Source: Nocardia niigatensis NBRC 100131 (GTDB lineage: Bacteria > Actinomycetota > Actinomycetes > Mycobacteriales > Mycobacteriaceae). Taken from it: DNA of 64,000 nt. Below are positions 36,799 through 45,737 of this stretch, piece after piece. Position 1 is the first letter of the stretch. The number at the start of each line of letters is the position of its first letter. The translations under genes were made by a program, and so were the position numbers. The notes under the pieces were generated by a model. That model made no database searches, was not told the DNA's origin, and saw only the letters and a program-made list of their open reading frames with translations. The stretch is from assembly GCF_000308655.1 (NCBI RefSeq), contig NZ_BAGC01000052.1, positions 1-64,000 on the forward strand, written 5' to 3'.

Positions 36799-38406
36799 GT
36801 GACCCAGGTGACCGACGCGCGACCGGCAGCGGTGGGGGCTGAGACGGCGGCGCTGTCGAGTCCGGCTCCGCTGGTGCCCTCACCCGATTTCGGGCCCACG
36901 GATTGGGCTCGGGGGTGGGTGGTCACGCTGTTCCTCACGGCGATCGCCGCGATCACCCGGTTCGTGCTCCTCAACTATCCGACCGATCTGCACACGCCCG
37001 TCTTCGACGAGAAGCATTACGCGCCGCAGGGCTGGCAGGTGCTCACCGGCGGCGGCGTGGAGGACAACCCGGGCTACGGACTGGTGGTGCACCCGCCGGT
37101 CGGCAAGCAGATGATCGCGCTGGGCGAGGCCATCTTCGGATACTCGCCGTGGGGCTGGCGGTTTGCCGCGGCCGTCTCCGGAACGCTGATCGTCCTGCTG
37201 GTGATCCGCATCGTGCGGCGTATGACCCGGTCCACGCTGATCGGAGCGTTCGCGGGCATCCTCATCATCTGCGACGGACTCACCTTCGTGTCCTCCCGCA
37301 TCGGCATGCTCGACATCTTCCAAGCCCTGTTCGTGACAGCGGCTTTCGGCTGCCTGGTGGTGGACCGCGACGACATCCGGGCCCGCATCGCGCTGGTCGC
37401 CGCCCAGGGACGCATCGACGACAGCGAATACGGACCTCGGTTCGGGGTGCGCTGGTGGCGCTTCGGCGCCGGTGTCCTGCTCGGGTTGGCCTGCGGCACC
37501 AAATGGTCCGGCGCGTACTGGATCATCGGATTCGTCGCGCTGTCGCTGGCCTTCGATCTCTCGGCCCGCCGCGGCTACCGAGTGAAGCGGCCCTGGTCCG
37601 GCGTCGCCCGGCGGGACCTCGGGCCCACCGTGTACGCGCTCGCGGTCATCCCGGTGTTCGTCTACCTGGCCTCCTTCTGGGGCTGGTTCGCCAACGAGAC
37701 CAGCTACGACCGGTACGCGGTCGGGGTGAAGGTCGGGCGCGGCGGCGACTTCTCCTGGGTGCCGAGCGCGCTGCGCGGGCTCTGGTACTACGGCGGCGAG
37801 GTGCTCACCTTCCACCAGCAGCTCACCAATTCCGCGGGCAATCACCATCCCTGGGAATCCAAGCCGTGGACCTGGCCCATGGGACTGCGGCCGATGCTCT
37901 ACTACTACGCCGACACCAATGTGACCGACTGCGGCCAGCCCGCCTGCGTGAAGGCCGTGATGGCGATCGGCACCCCGGCGCTGTGGTGGGTGGCCTTCCC
38001 CATGCTGGCCTGGGCGTTGTGGCGCAGCGCGGTCCGCCGCGACTGGCGCTACGCGGCCGTCCTGGTCGGCTACGGCGCGGGCATCCTGCCCTGGTTCCTG
38101 GACCTCGACCGGCAGATGTACTACTTCTACGCGGTGCCGCTCGCCCCGTTCCTGGTCATGGGCGTGGCGCTGGCGCTCGGCGACATCCTCGGCCATGCCC
38201 CGCCCATCGGCCGGCGGCTGTCGGGAGCGCCTGGCTGGCAACACTTCACACCGCTCAGTGAGCGACAAGGCTTGGGTCTGTTGCTGGTCAGCCTCTACCT
38301 GGCCCTGGTCATCGCCAATTTCATCTGGCTGTGGCCCATCCTGACCGCCATGCCCATCACCCCGGGCAACTGGCACGACCACCTCTGGCTGCCGAGCTGG
38401 CGCTGA
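36799..38406 (+). CDS. pmt: Dolichyl-phosphate-mannose--protein mannosyltransferase
   Basis: A 535-residue multi-pass GT39 membrane protein that transfers mannose from polyprenyl-phosphate-mannose to Ser/Thr of secreted proteins. The family's acidic motif is in TPVFDEKHYAPQGW, with HPPVGKQMIALGE and SSRIGMLDIFQALFV following and about ten hydrophobic helices. GTG 36799 is taken as start. M. tuberculosis Rv1002c is the counterpart and neighbours rsmI and arcA in the same way. Its stop is seven bases from the converging GntR gene. Confidence 0.95.
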   Translation: MTQVTDARPAAVGAETAALSSPAPLVPSPDFGPTDWARGWVVTLFLTAIAAITRFVLLNYPTDLHTPVFDEKHYAPQGWQVLTGGGVEDNPGYGLVVHPPVGKQMIALGEAIFGYSPWGWRFAAAVSGTLIVLLVIRIVRRMTRSTLIGAFAGILIICDGLTFVSSRIGMLDIFQALFVTAAFGCLVVDRDDIRARIALVAAQGRIDDSEYGPRFGVRWWRFGAGVLLGLACGTKWSGAYWIIGFVALSLAFDLSARRGYRVKRPWSGVARRDLGPTVYALAVIPVFVYLASFWGWFANETSYDRYAVGVKVGRGGDFSWVPSALRGLWYYGGEVLTFHQQLTNSAGNHHPWESKPWTWPMGLRPMLYYYADTNVTDCGQPACVKAVMAIGTPALWWVAFPMLAWALWRSAVRRDWRYAAVLVGYGAGILPWFLDLDRQMYYFYAVPLAPFLVMGVALALGDILGHAPPIGRRLSGAPGWQHFTPLSERQGLGLLLVSLYLALVIANFIWLWPILTAMPITPGNWHDHLWLPSWR

Positions 38407-38413
38407 ACCCTCG

Positions 38414-38782
38414 TCAGATCGCGGTTTCGCCGAGCGCCGCGTGCAGGTAGCGGACCGCGGCCACGTCGTCGAGGCCCAGCCGCCTGATCACCGCGACGTA
38501 TTCGGTCGCCGCGCGGCCCGCCAGATCGCGGGTGGGGTCGCCGGAGGAGGCGATGAAGGAGCCCAGCCGGCCGCGGGTTTCGAGGACGCCGTCCTGCTCC
38601 AGCTCACGGTAGGCGCGCGCCACCGTGTTCGGGGCCAGCTTCAGCGTCGCCGCCAGCGCCCGGACCGTGGGGATCTTGGTCCCGGCGGCCAGTTCACCGG
38701 AGCGCACCCGCGCGATGATGCCCTGGCGCAGCTGCTCGTAGGGCGGGACCGTCGAGTGGTGGTCGACCGGGATGTCCAGCAT
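38414..38782 (-). CDS. Short GntR (YtrA/YhcF-type) regulator
   Basis: A 122-residue GntR protein starting ATG 38782. It has the winged helix VPPYEQLRQGIIARVRSGEL, GTKIPTVRALAATLKLAPNT and VARAYRELEQDGVLETRGRLG, followed by a short helical tail for dimerisation. The YtrA subgroup lacks a large effector domain. It starts seven bases after the arcA stop on the same strand, so the two genes form an operon. It may regulate arcA or the operon (inference). Confidence 0.88.
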   Translation of the reverse strand: MLDIPVDHHSTVPPYEQLRQGIIARVRSGELAAGTKIPTVRALAATLKLAPNTVARAYRELEQDGVLETRGRLGSFIASSGDPTRDLAGRAATEYVAVIRRLGLDDVAAVRYLHAALGETAI

Positions 38783-38789
38783 GGGTTCA

Positions 38790-40019
38790 TCACACCTCGT
38801 CACGCGACAACGGGCAGGACAGGCAGCGCGGACCGCCACGGCCGGAACCCAGCTCGGAGCCTGGGATGCGCAGCACCTCGATTCCGGCGTCTTCGAGCCG
38901 CGCATTGGTGTTCTCGTTGCGTTCGTAGGCCACCACCACACCGGGGGCCAGGGCGAGGGTGTTGTTGCCGTCGTCCCACTGCTCCCGTTCGGCGGTGACG
39001 CCGTCGAGACCGGTGTCGACCACCCGCAGCTTGCCGATGCCCATGGCCTCGGCCGCCACCCGCAGGAAGGGATCCGGGCCGGAGATGCTGACCCCGTGCC
39101 CCTCCTCCTTGCGAATGGTGAAGGCGCGCAGCTCATCCTGGATGGCCGGGTACATCACCACCGCGTCGACGTCCACCATGGTGCAGACGGTGTCGAGGTG
39201 CATGGTGGCGCGGGTCTGGGCGATCGGAACCACGAGCACGGTGTGTGCCAGATCGTCCTCGAACAGGCTGCGCGCCAAGGCTTCAGCACCCGCGGCCGAG
39301 GTACGCTCCCCCACCCCGACCGCCACCACACCCGGGGCCAGCAGCAGTACGTCCCCGCCCTCGATGGGCGCGGTATGCGATTCGTAGGCCCGCCGCACGC
39401 CCAGGAAGCGGGGGTGGAAGGCGTAAATCAGGTCGGTGAGCGAGGTTTCGCGGGCGCGGGCCGGCAGCGCCAGCGAGGTGATCGCCACCCGCGGCCCGAC
39501 CCAGAACGAGGAATCGCGGGTGAACAGCAGATTGGGCAGCGGGTCGATGACGAAGTCGTGCCCGTGGTGCATGCGCCGCACCAGCGAGGTGGCGTCCGCG
39601 CCGAAAGGCAGCTCGTCGAATGTCATGCCGGACATGAGGATCTGCGCCAGCTCCGACGCCGGCACCCCGCGCAGATGGGCGGCCAGCTCGTCGGCGAGCA
39701 CGTGCCCGAGCCGCCGCGCGTTCACCGCGCCCGAGATGCCCTGGATCCGAGCGGCCCCGCTGACCTGGATGGTCTCGGCCAGCATGTCGGCCAGCAGCAG
39801 CACCTCCACCCCGCGCCCGCGCAGCACGTCCGCGAAGATGTCGTGCTCCTGCTGGGCGCGCTCCACCCAGGGAATGGCGTCGAACAACAACTGATCGTTA
39901 TTACGCGGGGTGAGCCGGCGCAGCTCGTCGCCCGGGCGGTGTAACAGCACCGTGCGCAGGGTGCCGACCTCCGAGGTCACGGAAAACGGTCGCGCCGTGG
40001 GTGCGGCCTCTGTTCCCAT
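38790..40019 (-). CDS. arcA: Arginine deiminase
   Basis: A 409-residue guanidino-modifying enzyme that hydrolyses arginine to citrulline and ammonia. Conserved motifs: LFTRDSSFWVG, IEGGDVLLL, the His-Asp motif TMHLDTVCTMVD, and nucleophile Cys near the C-terminus in RCLSCPL. ATG 40019 begins MGTEAAPTARPFSVTSEVG. No arcB or arcC follows, as in mycobacteria. It corresponds to Rv1001 in the conserved block. Co-transcribed with a GntR gene. Confidence 0.96.
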   Translation of the reverse strand: MGTEAAPTARPFSVTSEVGTLRTVLLHRPGDELRRLTPRNNDQLLFDAIPWVERAQQEHDIFADVLRGRGVEVLLLADMLAETIQVSGAARIQGISGAVNARRLGHVLADELAAHLRGVPASELAQILMSGMTFDELPFGADATSLVRRMHHGHDFVIDPLPNLLFTRDSSFWVGPRVAITSLALPARARETSLTDLIYAFHPRFLGVRRAYESHTAPIEGGDVLLLAPGVVAVGVGERTSAAGAEALARSLFEDDLAHTVLVVPIAQTRATMHLDTVCTMVDVDAVVMYPAIQDELRAFTIRKEEGHGVSISGPDPFLRVAAEAMGIGKLRVVDTGLDGVTAEREQWDDGNNTLALAPGVVVAYERNENTNARLEDAGIEVLRIPGSELGSGRGGPRCLSCPLSRDEV

Positions 40020-40135
40020 GACACGACGGTAGTTCCCCGCGGCACGGATGGCATGCAATTCGCACCTGGGAAAACCTCGAGTCGCACCGGGAAACCGGAG
40101 TCGCACCCGCCAGAAACCTGGAGTAATGTTCAGGT

Positions 40136-40639
40136 ATGCAGACCGCGTCGTGGCAGGCGAAAGAGCTGACCCCCGGTCAGTTGTCCCAGCGAGCCGGAGT
40201 TTCGGTGTCCGCCTTGCACTTCTACGAGCGGGAGGGTCTGATCACGGCCCGCCGCACCAGCGGGAATCAGCGCCGCTACCCCAGGGAAACGCTGCGCCGG
40301 GTCGCCTTCATCCGCATCTCGCAGCGGGTCGGCATTCCACTGGCCGAGATCCGCCGCGCCCTCGACAACCTCCCCGACGGCCGCAACCCCTCCCGCCGCG
40401 ACTGGGAGACCCTGTCCACCACCTGGCGCGCCGACCTCGACGACCGCATCGAACAGCTGATCCGGCTGCGCGACAACCTCACCGGCTGCATCGGCTGCGG
40501 CTGCCTCTCACTGGGCGTCTGCAAGATCTTCAATGCCCACGACCACCTCGGCAACGAGGGCCCCGGCGCGCGCGTGCTGGACACCCACGCGGCCGAGAAG
40601 TGCACCCCCCAGGGCGTCTGCGCGCCCGAGCCGGAGTGA
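40136..40639 (+). CDS. soxR: Redox-sensing MerR regulator SoxR
   Basis: A 167-residue MerR protein. The winged helix (LSQRAGVSVSALHFYEREGL) and MerR linker precede the SoxR iron-sulfur motif C-x2-C-x-C-x5-C, with Cys118, 121, 123 and 129, which holds a [2Fe-2S] cluster. In actinobacteria SoxR responds to redox-cycling compounds and controls a few reductases or transporters. It ends one base before the stop of the SDR gene on the other strand. Its target is not evident. Confidence 0.95.
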   Translation: MQTASWQAKELTPGQLSQRAGVSVSALHFYEREGLITARRTSGNQRRYPRETLRRVAFIRISQRVGIPLAEIRRALDNLPDGRNPSRRDWETLSTTWRADLDDRIEQLIRLRDNLTGCIGCGCLSLGVCKIFNAHDHLGNEGPGARVLDTHAAEKCTPQGVCAPEPE

Positions 40640-41488
40640 CTACTTGCGCGGCAGGAACGTGGTGAACAGGTCGTTGGCCCGGCGCATGGCGAACTCGTAG
40701 GGCCAGGCGAACTTGCGCGACCACCAGTAGCCGAAGCGGATGTCGAACTGGGTGTGGATCAGGAAGGTACCCTTCTCGACACCGCGCAGGATCGTCTCGG
40801 CCACCTGGTCGGGGGACTTGGCGTGGCGGCGGAAGCGCTTGATCCAGGCCTGGATTCGCGGGTCGTCGCGATCCACGCCGACAATGTCCACGGACTGCAC
40901 CAGCGGCGTGTCGACCGCGCCCGGCACCACCAGGTGGACATTGATGTCGTGCCGCGCCAGATCGAAGCGCAGCACCTCCGACACGCCGCGCAGGCCGAAC
41001 TTGCTGGCGCTGTAGGCGGCGTGCCAGGGGAAGGCGAGCAGACCGGCCGCCGAGGACACATTGACCAGCGCGCCACCGCGTTTCGCCTCGATCATGGGCG
41101 GCACGAAGTTCTCGATGACATGGATGGGGCCCATGAGGTTCACATCCACCAGGCGTTTCCAGTGACGGTGCTCCAGATTCTCCACCGTCCCCCAGGTGGA
41201 GATGCCCGCGATGTTCATCAGCACATCCAGCGAGCCGAGCTCCTCGTGCACCTTCTCGGCGAAGGCGGTGACGGCCTCATAGTCGCTGATGTCGAGTGCG
41301 GTGGCGACCTCGACGATGCCGCCGCTGGACCGGATGGATTCGACGGTCGCGTCCAGCCCCTCGGCATTGACGTCGGTGAGCACCAGCCGCGCCCCCTTAC
41401 GGGCCGCCGCCAGTGCCGTCGCCCGGCCGATACCGCTCGCCGCGCCGGTAATCAAAGTCTTCTTGCCGCTCAGGCCACGATCACGCAC
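40640..41488 (-). CDS. SDR-family oxidoreductase
   Basis: A 282-residue classical SDR: TGAASGIGRAT at the N-terminus, LTDVN (NAD preference), MNIAG, NVSSAAG, and active-site YSASK. A longer C-terminal segment (WWSRKFAWPYEFAMRRAND) with aromatic and basic residues, as in SDRs that act on lipids near the membrane. Mycobacterial acyl or steroid reductases share this pattern, but the substrate is unknown. A strong palindrome lies about 50 bases upstream of the start. Confidence 0.9.
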   Translation of the reverse strand: MRDRGLSGKKTLITGAASGIGRATALAAARKGARLVLTDVNAEGLDATVESIRSSGGIVEVATALDISDYEAVTAFAEKVHEELGSLDVLMNIAGISTWGTVENLEHRHWKRLVDVNLMGPIHVIENFVPPMIEAKRGGALVNVSSAAGLLAFPWHAAYSASKFGLRGVSEVLRFDLARHDINVHLVVPGAVDTPLVQSVDIVGVDRDDPRIQAWIKRFRRHAKSPDQVAETILRGVEKGTFLIHTQFDIRFGYWWSRKFAWPYEFAMRRANDLFTTFLPRK

Positions 41489-41536
41489 GTCGATCCATCC
41501 CTCACTTCGACAGCCCTGTCAGACCGCACGCTACTA

Positions 41537-41556
41537 CGCGAACAAGTTTGTTCGCG
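41537..41556. promoter_or_regulatory. TetR-type operator palindrome
   Basis: CGCGAACAA-GT-TTGTTCGCG: perfect 9-bp arms around two bases, 49 bases upstream of the SDR start. This is the size and symmetry of a TetR-family operator. AACAAGTTT also occurs, inverted, upstream of the SDR gene at 15.05 kb. No TetR gene is adjacent. Confidence 0.55.
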
Positions 41557-41695
41557 AGTCGGGCGAGTACCCGTTACGCCCCTATTTTCCTGGGCGCGCG
41601 CACCCCGGTCCGGGAATCCGCGCGCGGTGCGGGGAAGTTAGGGAGTCGTGCCCCGCCGGATCGCCGATCGTGACCCGAATCGCCTGGCCGGCGGC

Positions 41696-43570
41696 TCAGG
41701 ACGGTCCCGGCAGGACCGACCGGCTGGTTCCCGGAAGGTCCAGATCCAGCGCGATCCGCCCCGCGGACAGATGCTCCTCGACCTCCGCGGCCGGCATGGG
41801 CCGCGCGATCAGGAACCCCTGCGCGCGATAACAGCCCAGCGCCACCAGCGTGCGCGCCGCCACCGTGGTCTCGACACCCTCGCCGACCACCCCGAGACCG
41901 AACGAACCCGCCAGCCCCACAATCGATTTCACGATCGCCAGATCGTCCGCGCTGGCGCCCAGCCGCTGCACGAAACCCCGGTCGATCTTCACCGCGTCCA
42001 CCGGCAGCGCCTTCAGGTGCGACAGTGAGGAATACCCGGTACCGAAGTCGTCGATGGCGATCTGCACGCCCATCCGCTTCAACCCGCGCAGCGTCACCTG
42101 CGTGCGCGCGAGATCCTGCACCACAACATGTTCGGTGATCTCCAGGCACACCGACGACCCGTCGATGCCGTAGCGCCGCAGGATCCCCTCCATGGTCTCC
42201 ACGAAGTCCAGCGAAACCAGCTGCACCGGAGACACATTGATCCGGATCACCACATTCGACGCCAGCCCGCGCCGCCGCCACTGCGCGAATTGCTCAGCGG
42301 CCGTGCGGATCACCCAGCGACCCAGCTCGCCCGCCAGATTGGTGGCCTCCGCGACGCCCACGAACGCACCCGGCGGCAGCAGCCCGCGCGTCGGATGCTG
42401 CCAGCGCACCAGCGCCTCCAGCGCGACCACCCGGCCGGTCCGCAGATCCACCTCGGGCTGATAGTGCAGCACCAGTGAACCGTCGGACACCGCACCGCGC
42501 AGATTCAGCTCCACGTCGTCCTGCAGCTCGAACTGCGCGCGCATGGCGTCGGTGAAGACCGCGACCCCGTTGCCGCCGCTCGACTTGGCCGACAGCAGCG
42601 CGTGGTCCGCGCGCCGCAGCACATCGGCGACCGTGGCCTCGCCCGGAATGCCGAGCGCCACGCCGACGCTCGCGCCCCGGCTCACCGTCTCCTCGCCGAC
42701 CGTCACCCGCCGGGCGATGAGCTGCTGGATCCGGCTGGCCTCACGCTCGGCCGCCGAGGCGTCCATCGGCTTGGCGGGCACGATCACGAACTCGTCTCCA
42801 CCCAGGCGGGCGATCACGTCGCCCGGATCCAGGTTCTCGCGCAACCGCGTGGCGAGCGTCCGGATGAAATTGTCCCCGGCCGTGTGCCCGAGAAAGTCGT
42901 TGAGCGCCTTCAGGCGATCCAGATCCAGGAAGAACGCCGCCACCGGTCCCGAACTCCCGGGTCTGAGCCGGTCCTCCATGTGTTCCAGCAGCGCCCGCCG
43001 GTCCGCGAGCCCGGTCAGATCGTCGTGCATGGCGATATAGCGGAGCCGCTCCTCGGCCTCCACCCGCGCCTGCAGCTGGGCGAACAGCGCGGCGATCGCC
43101 TTGAGCACATTGACTTCCCGGGTGCTCCAATCGCGATCGCCGACCTTGATGAAGCCGAGCAGACCGGTGGACACATCACGCGACACCAGCGGCACCGCGG
43201 CCGCGGACACCTGCGAGTATCCGGTCGATTGCTGGATGAACCGCTGATAGTCGGGGTACTCGCCGCTGTCCCGCAGCACCATGGGCTCGGTGGCGTGCTC
43301 GAACTGCGCGAACACCGAATTGGTCTGATCGAAGTAGGCCACCCGCAGCGGGTCCGGGTCGACCGCCACCGGCCGCGGCGGCCACTCCGCGATCAGGATC
43401 GAGGCCCGCCGCTTCTGGTCGGTGTAGCGCAGGAAACTGAAGTCGACATCGAAATGCTCGACCAGCCAGGACAGCACCCGCTCACTGGCCGACGCCATGG
43501 TCGTGGCGTCGACTGCCATCAACTCGGAGGCGACCTGGGTCACCAGTGAGTCGAGTGTTCGCCGAGGCAC
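41696..43570 (-). CDS. GAF-GGDEF-EAL c-di-GMP turnover enzyme
   Basis: A 624-residue cytoplasmic signalling protein. A GAF sensor (about residues 20-175) is followed by GGDEF (intact RLGGDEFVI) and EAL (LEALVRW, DDFGTGYSS, VKIDRGFV) domains, so both synthesis and hydrolysis of cyclic di-GMP are possible. GTG 43570 is the start. Length and neighbours match M. tuberculosis Rv1354c, which has both activities. It begins 17 bases after the MoeY-like gene in one operon. Confidence 0.93.
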   Translation of the reverse strand: MPRRTLDSLVTQVASELMAVDATTMASASERVLSWLVEHFDVDFSFLRYTDQKRRASILIAEWPPRPVAVDPDPLRVAYFDQTNSVFAQFEHATEPMVLRDSGEYPDYQRFIQQSTGYSQVSAAAVPLVSRDVSTGLLGFIKVGDRDWSTREVNVLKAIAALFAQLQARVEAEERLRYIAMHDDLTGLADRRALLEHMEDRLRPGSSGPVAAFFLDLDRLKALNDFLGHTAGDNFIRTLATRLRENLDPGDVIARLGGDEFVIVPAKPMDASAAEREASRIQQLIARRVTVGEETVSRGASVGVALGIPGEATVADVLRRADHALLSAKSSGGNGVAVFTDAMRAQFELQDDVELNLRGAVSDGSLVLHYQPEVDLRTGRVVALEALVRWQHPTRGLLPPGAFVGVAEATNLAGELGRWVIRTAAEQFAQWRRRGLASNVVIRINVSPVQLVSLDFVETMEGILRRYGIDGSSVCLEITEHVVVQDLARTQVTLRGLKRMGVQIAIDDFGTGYSSLSHLKALPVDAVKIDRGFVQRLGASADDLAIVKSIVGLAGSFGLGVVGEGVETTVAARTLVALGCYRAQGFLIARPMPAAEVEEHLSAGRIALDLDLPGTSRSVLPGPS

Positions 43571-43587
43571 CTTATTCTCCGATCACG

Positions 43588-45735
43588 CTAACCGCGGGTA
43601 TCCGCGCCCGGTATCGGAAGTCGCCTGCTTCGAACCGTGGACGCCATCGCATAGCTGAGGCGAAGCACCACCGCCATTGTCTCGTCGTCAGGCACTCCCA
43701 ACAGGCCCAGGAAGCGGCCCTGAACTGACGTTAGTGTATCGGCGAACTCCGGGGAAACCCCATCCACTTCCTCGGGGCGTCGTGCGTAGAGGAAAGCCGG
43801 AGAGACCGGCTGAACCGCGAAACCGTGCCGTTCGGCCTCGATCCAGACCCGCTGAACCGCCTCCCCGGCGCGCGCGTAAGCCACCAATTCGGACGCATCG
43901 CCCGGGGGCGGCGCCACGAAGGTCACGGCCACCACGGCCGAGCCGGTGCGGATCCGGCTCCGGGTCGAGTCCCCCAGGGCGAAACCGCCCTCCCAGGCCC
44001 GGACATGCTCCATCACGTCGGCGCGGCGAGCGATCTCCAGCTTCGCCAGCTCATCCGCGGCGAGGTCCAGGGTGCGCAGATCCATGCCGGTCCGCGCGTC
44101 GTCACCCGGCCACCGCAGTTCGGCGAGCATCTCCCGGTGCATGTGGGGAGTCAGATAGCGGACACGGTCCGACTCGCCGAGCAGCACGCCGATTTCCTCG
44201 ATACCGGCACGATCTGTGACGGCGTGCAGGACCGCGCCGGCGTCCGCGGCCACGGCGGACAGGGCGTCCAGCGTCGAGTCGGGCATCGGCGCGCCGCTGC
44301 CGAACCGCCGATTGGTCCGGCGCGCGAGCAGATCCGGATAGTCGCGGGCCAGCACCGGATCGGTACCCGTTCCCGGCCGCAATATCGCCTCGAGCCGGCC
44401 CGGTCCGCCGACGCGGAATTCGCTCTCGCCCAGGATGCCGAGTGCGGCCGCGGCGGCCCTGGCGTTGTACAGCGCCGCGCCCACCGCCATGGCGCTGCCA
44501 CGGTAGGCGATGTCGACGATCGAAGAGCGTTCGGGCGCAAGGGAAATCGTGACAGCCCCGGCCTCGACGCCAAGGGTCCACGGCTGCGCATTGCCCACCG
44601 AGGGCGCGCGCTGGGCACAGAAGAGAACAGCCGCGATCCCGGATTCCGGCGTGGTCTCCTCGGGCGGCGGCTCGACCCAGCGCAGGTCGTCGAAGGGGTC
44701 CGGTTCGGCGAGCTCGTCGAGGCTGCGCTCCAGGTCCAGCCGGGTACGCCCCGACGGCAGCTGCTGCCCCAGGCCGAGGCGCCGCACGGCCGTCGCGACG
44801 CTGGAGCCGCCGTGCATCACCTCCGAGCCGAGTTGCGGCCAGCTGTTGAGGCTTTCGCCCAGTTCCACCATGCTGGCCGCGCCGCGACTGGACAGGTTGC
44901 GGCCGTCCAGGATTCGAATGAGGTACGGCGCCTTCTCCCGCGGGGTCAGCCCGCGCAGTTCGGCGGTGCCGATCTCGCCGATCAGGCCGTGGAACGGCGC
45001 CCGCTCCGGCTCCAGGTCGAAGCGCTCCACATCGAGCAGGCCGCGGTCGCTGGTCTGCATGAGCAGCGGCAGCCCGCGGCTGCGGGCGCCCTCACGCAAG
45101 GCGAGTTTGATGTCGAAGGAATCGCATTCGTCGACGACGATCGACAGATCGGTGAGGAACGCGTCGAGGTTCTCGTCGGTCACGCCGTCCTGCCACACCT
45201 CCACCGGCAGGTACGGATCGAGCTCGGCGATCCGGCGGGCGGTCACCACCGCCTTGTTCACGCCGATGTCGAACAGCGTGCCGGGAATGCGATTCAGATT
45301 GATCAGTTCGACCGCGTCGTAGTCCGCGAGCCGCAGCCGGCCGCAGATGCCTTCCAGCGCAAGGGTGTACGCGACGGCGTGGCCGACGCTCTGCCCGACG
45401 ACGCCGACGGTCAGCTCGCCGAACCGTTCCTGCTCGGCATAGGTGAGGTTGTTGCGGTTGCGGTCGAGGCGCACGATCCGCAGCAGTTGCGGGCCGGGCA
45501 GGCCGAGGACGATGTTCCGCCAGGGGTAGTAGACCCACCGATCGAATTCCGGCCCTTCGGACAATTCCGGCGGAGCTACGAGGCTTTCGAATTCGGCGCG
45601 CAGCAAATCGCGCAAATCGGAGAATTCGACCGTCGAATCGGCGCGTAATGCGGTCAGCCGGGCGGCATCTCGGGGATTCGATTCATCGAGCAGTAGCGGA
45701 CGGTATTCACCGGCCGCGGGTAGATCTGCAGCCAT
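43588..45735 (-). CDS. moeY: ThiF/E1-like domain fused to nitroreductase domain (MoeY-like)
   Basis: A 715-residue two-domain protein. The N-terminal part (about 100-330) is a ThiF/MoeB E1-type adenylating fold: VGVVGQSVGHAVA nucleotide loop and DYDAVELINLNRIPG, without the Cys4 zinc site. The C-terminal part (from about 360) is nitroreductase-like (FCAQRAPSVGNAQPW; RRTNRRFGSGAPM), similar to the dormancy-associated Acg type. Same length and neighbour as Rv1355c (MoeY), annotated for molybdopterin synthesis on E1 homology only; I would treat that role as unproven. It is coupled to a GNAT-like gene and a c-di-GMP enzyme. Confidence 0.85.
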   Translation of the reverse strand: MAADLPAAGEYRPLLLDESNPRDAARLTALRADSTVEFSDLRDLLRAEFESLVAPPELSEGPEFDRWVYYPWRNIVLGLPGPQLLRIVRLDRNRNNLTYAEQERFGELTVGVVGQSVGHAVAYTLALEGICGRLRLADYDAVELINLNRIPGTLFDIGVNKAVVTARRIAELDPYLPVEVWQDGVTDENLDAFLTDLSIVVDECDSFDIKLALREGARSRGLPLLMQTSDRGLLDVERFDLEPERAPFHGLIGEIGTAELRGLTPREKAPYLIRILDGRNLSSRGAASMVELGESLNSWPQLGSEVMHGGSSVATAVRRLGLGQQLPSGRTRLDLERSLDELAEPDPFDDLRWVEPPPEETTPESGIAAVLFCAQRAPSVGNAQPWTLGVEAGAVTISLAPERSSIVDIAYRGSAMAVGAALYNARAAAAALGILGESEFRVGGPGRLEAILRPGTGTDPVLARDYPDLLARRTNRRFGSGAPMPDSTLDALSAVAADAGAVLHAVTDRAGIEEIGVLLGESDRVRYLTPHMHREMLAELRWPGDDARTGMDLRTLDLAADELAKLEIARRADVMEHVRAWEGGFALGDSTRSRIRTGSAVVAVTFVAPPPGDASELVAYARAGEAVQRVWIEAERHGFAVQPVSPAFLYARRPEEVDGVSPEFADTLTSVQGRFLGLLGVPDDETMAVVLRLSYAMASTVRSRRLPIPGADTRG

Positions 45736-45737
45736 TG

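Noticed and set aside
36880..38382. 500-codon minus-strand frame over pmt
   Set aside because: Antisense to a clear mannosyltransferase gene; no motifs.
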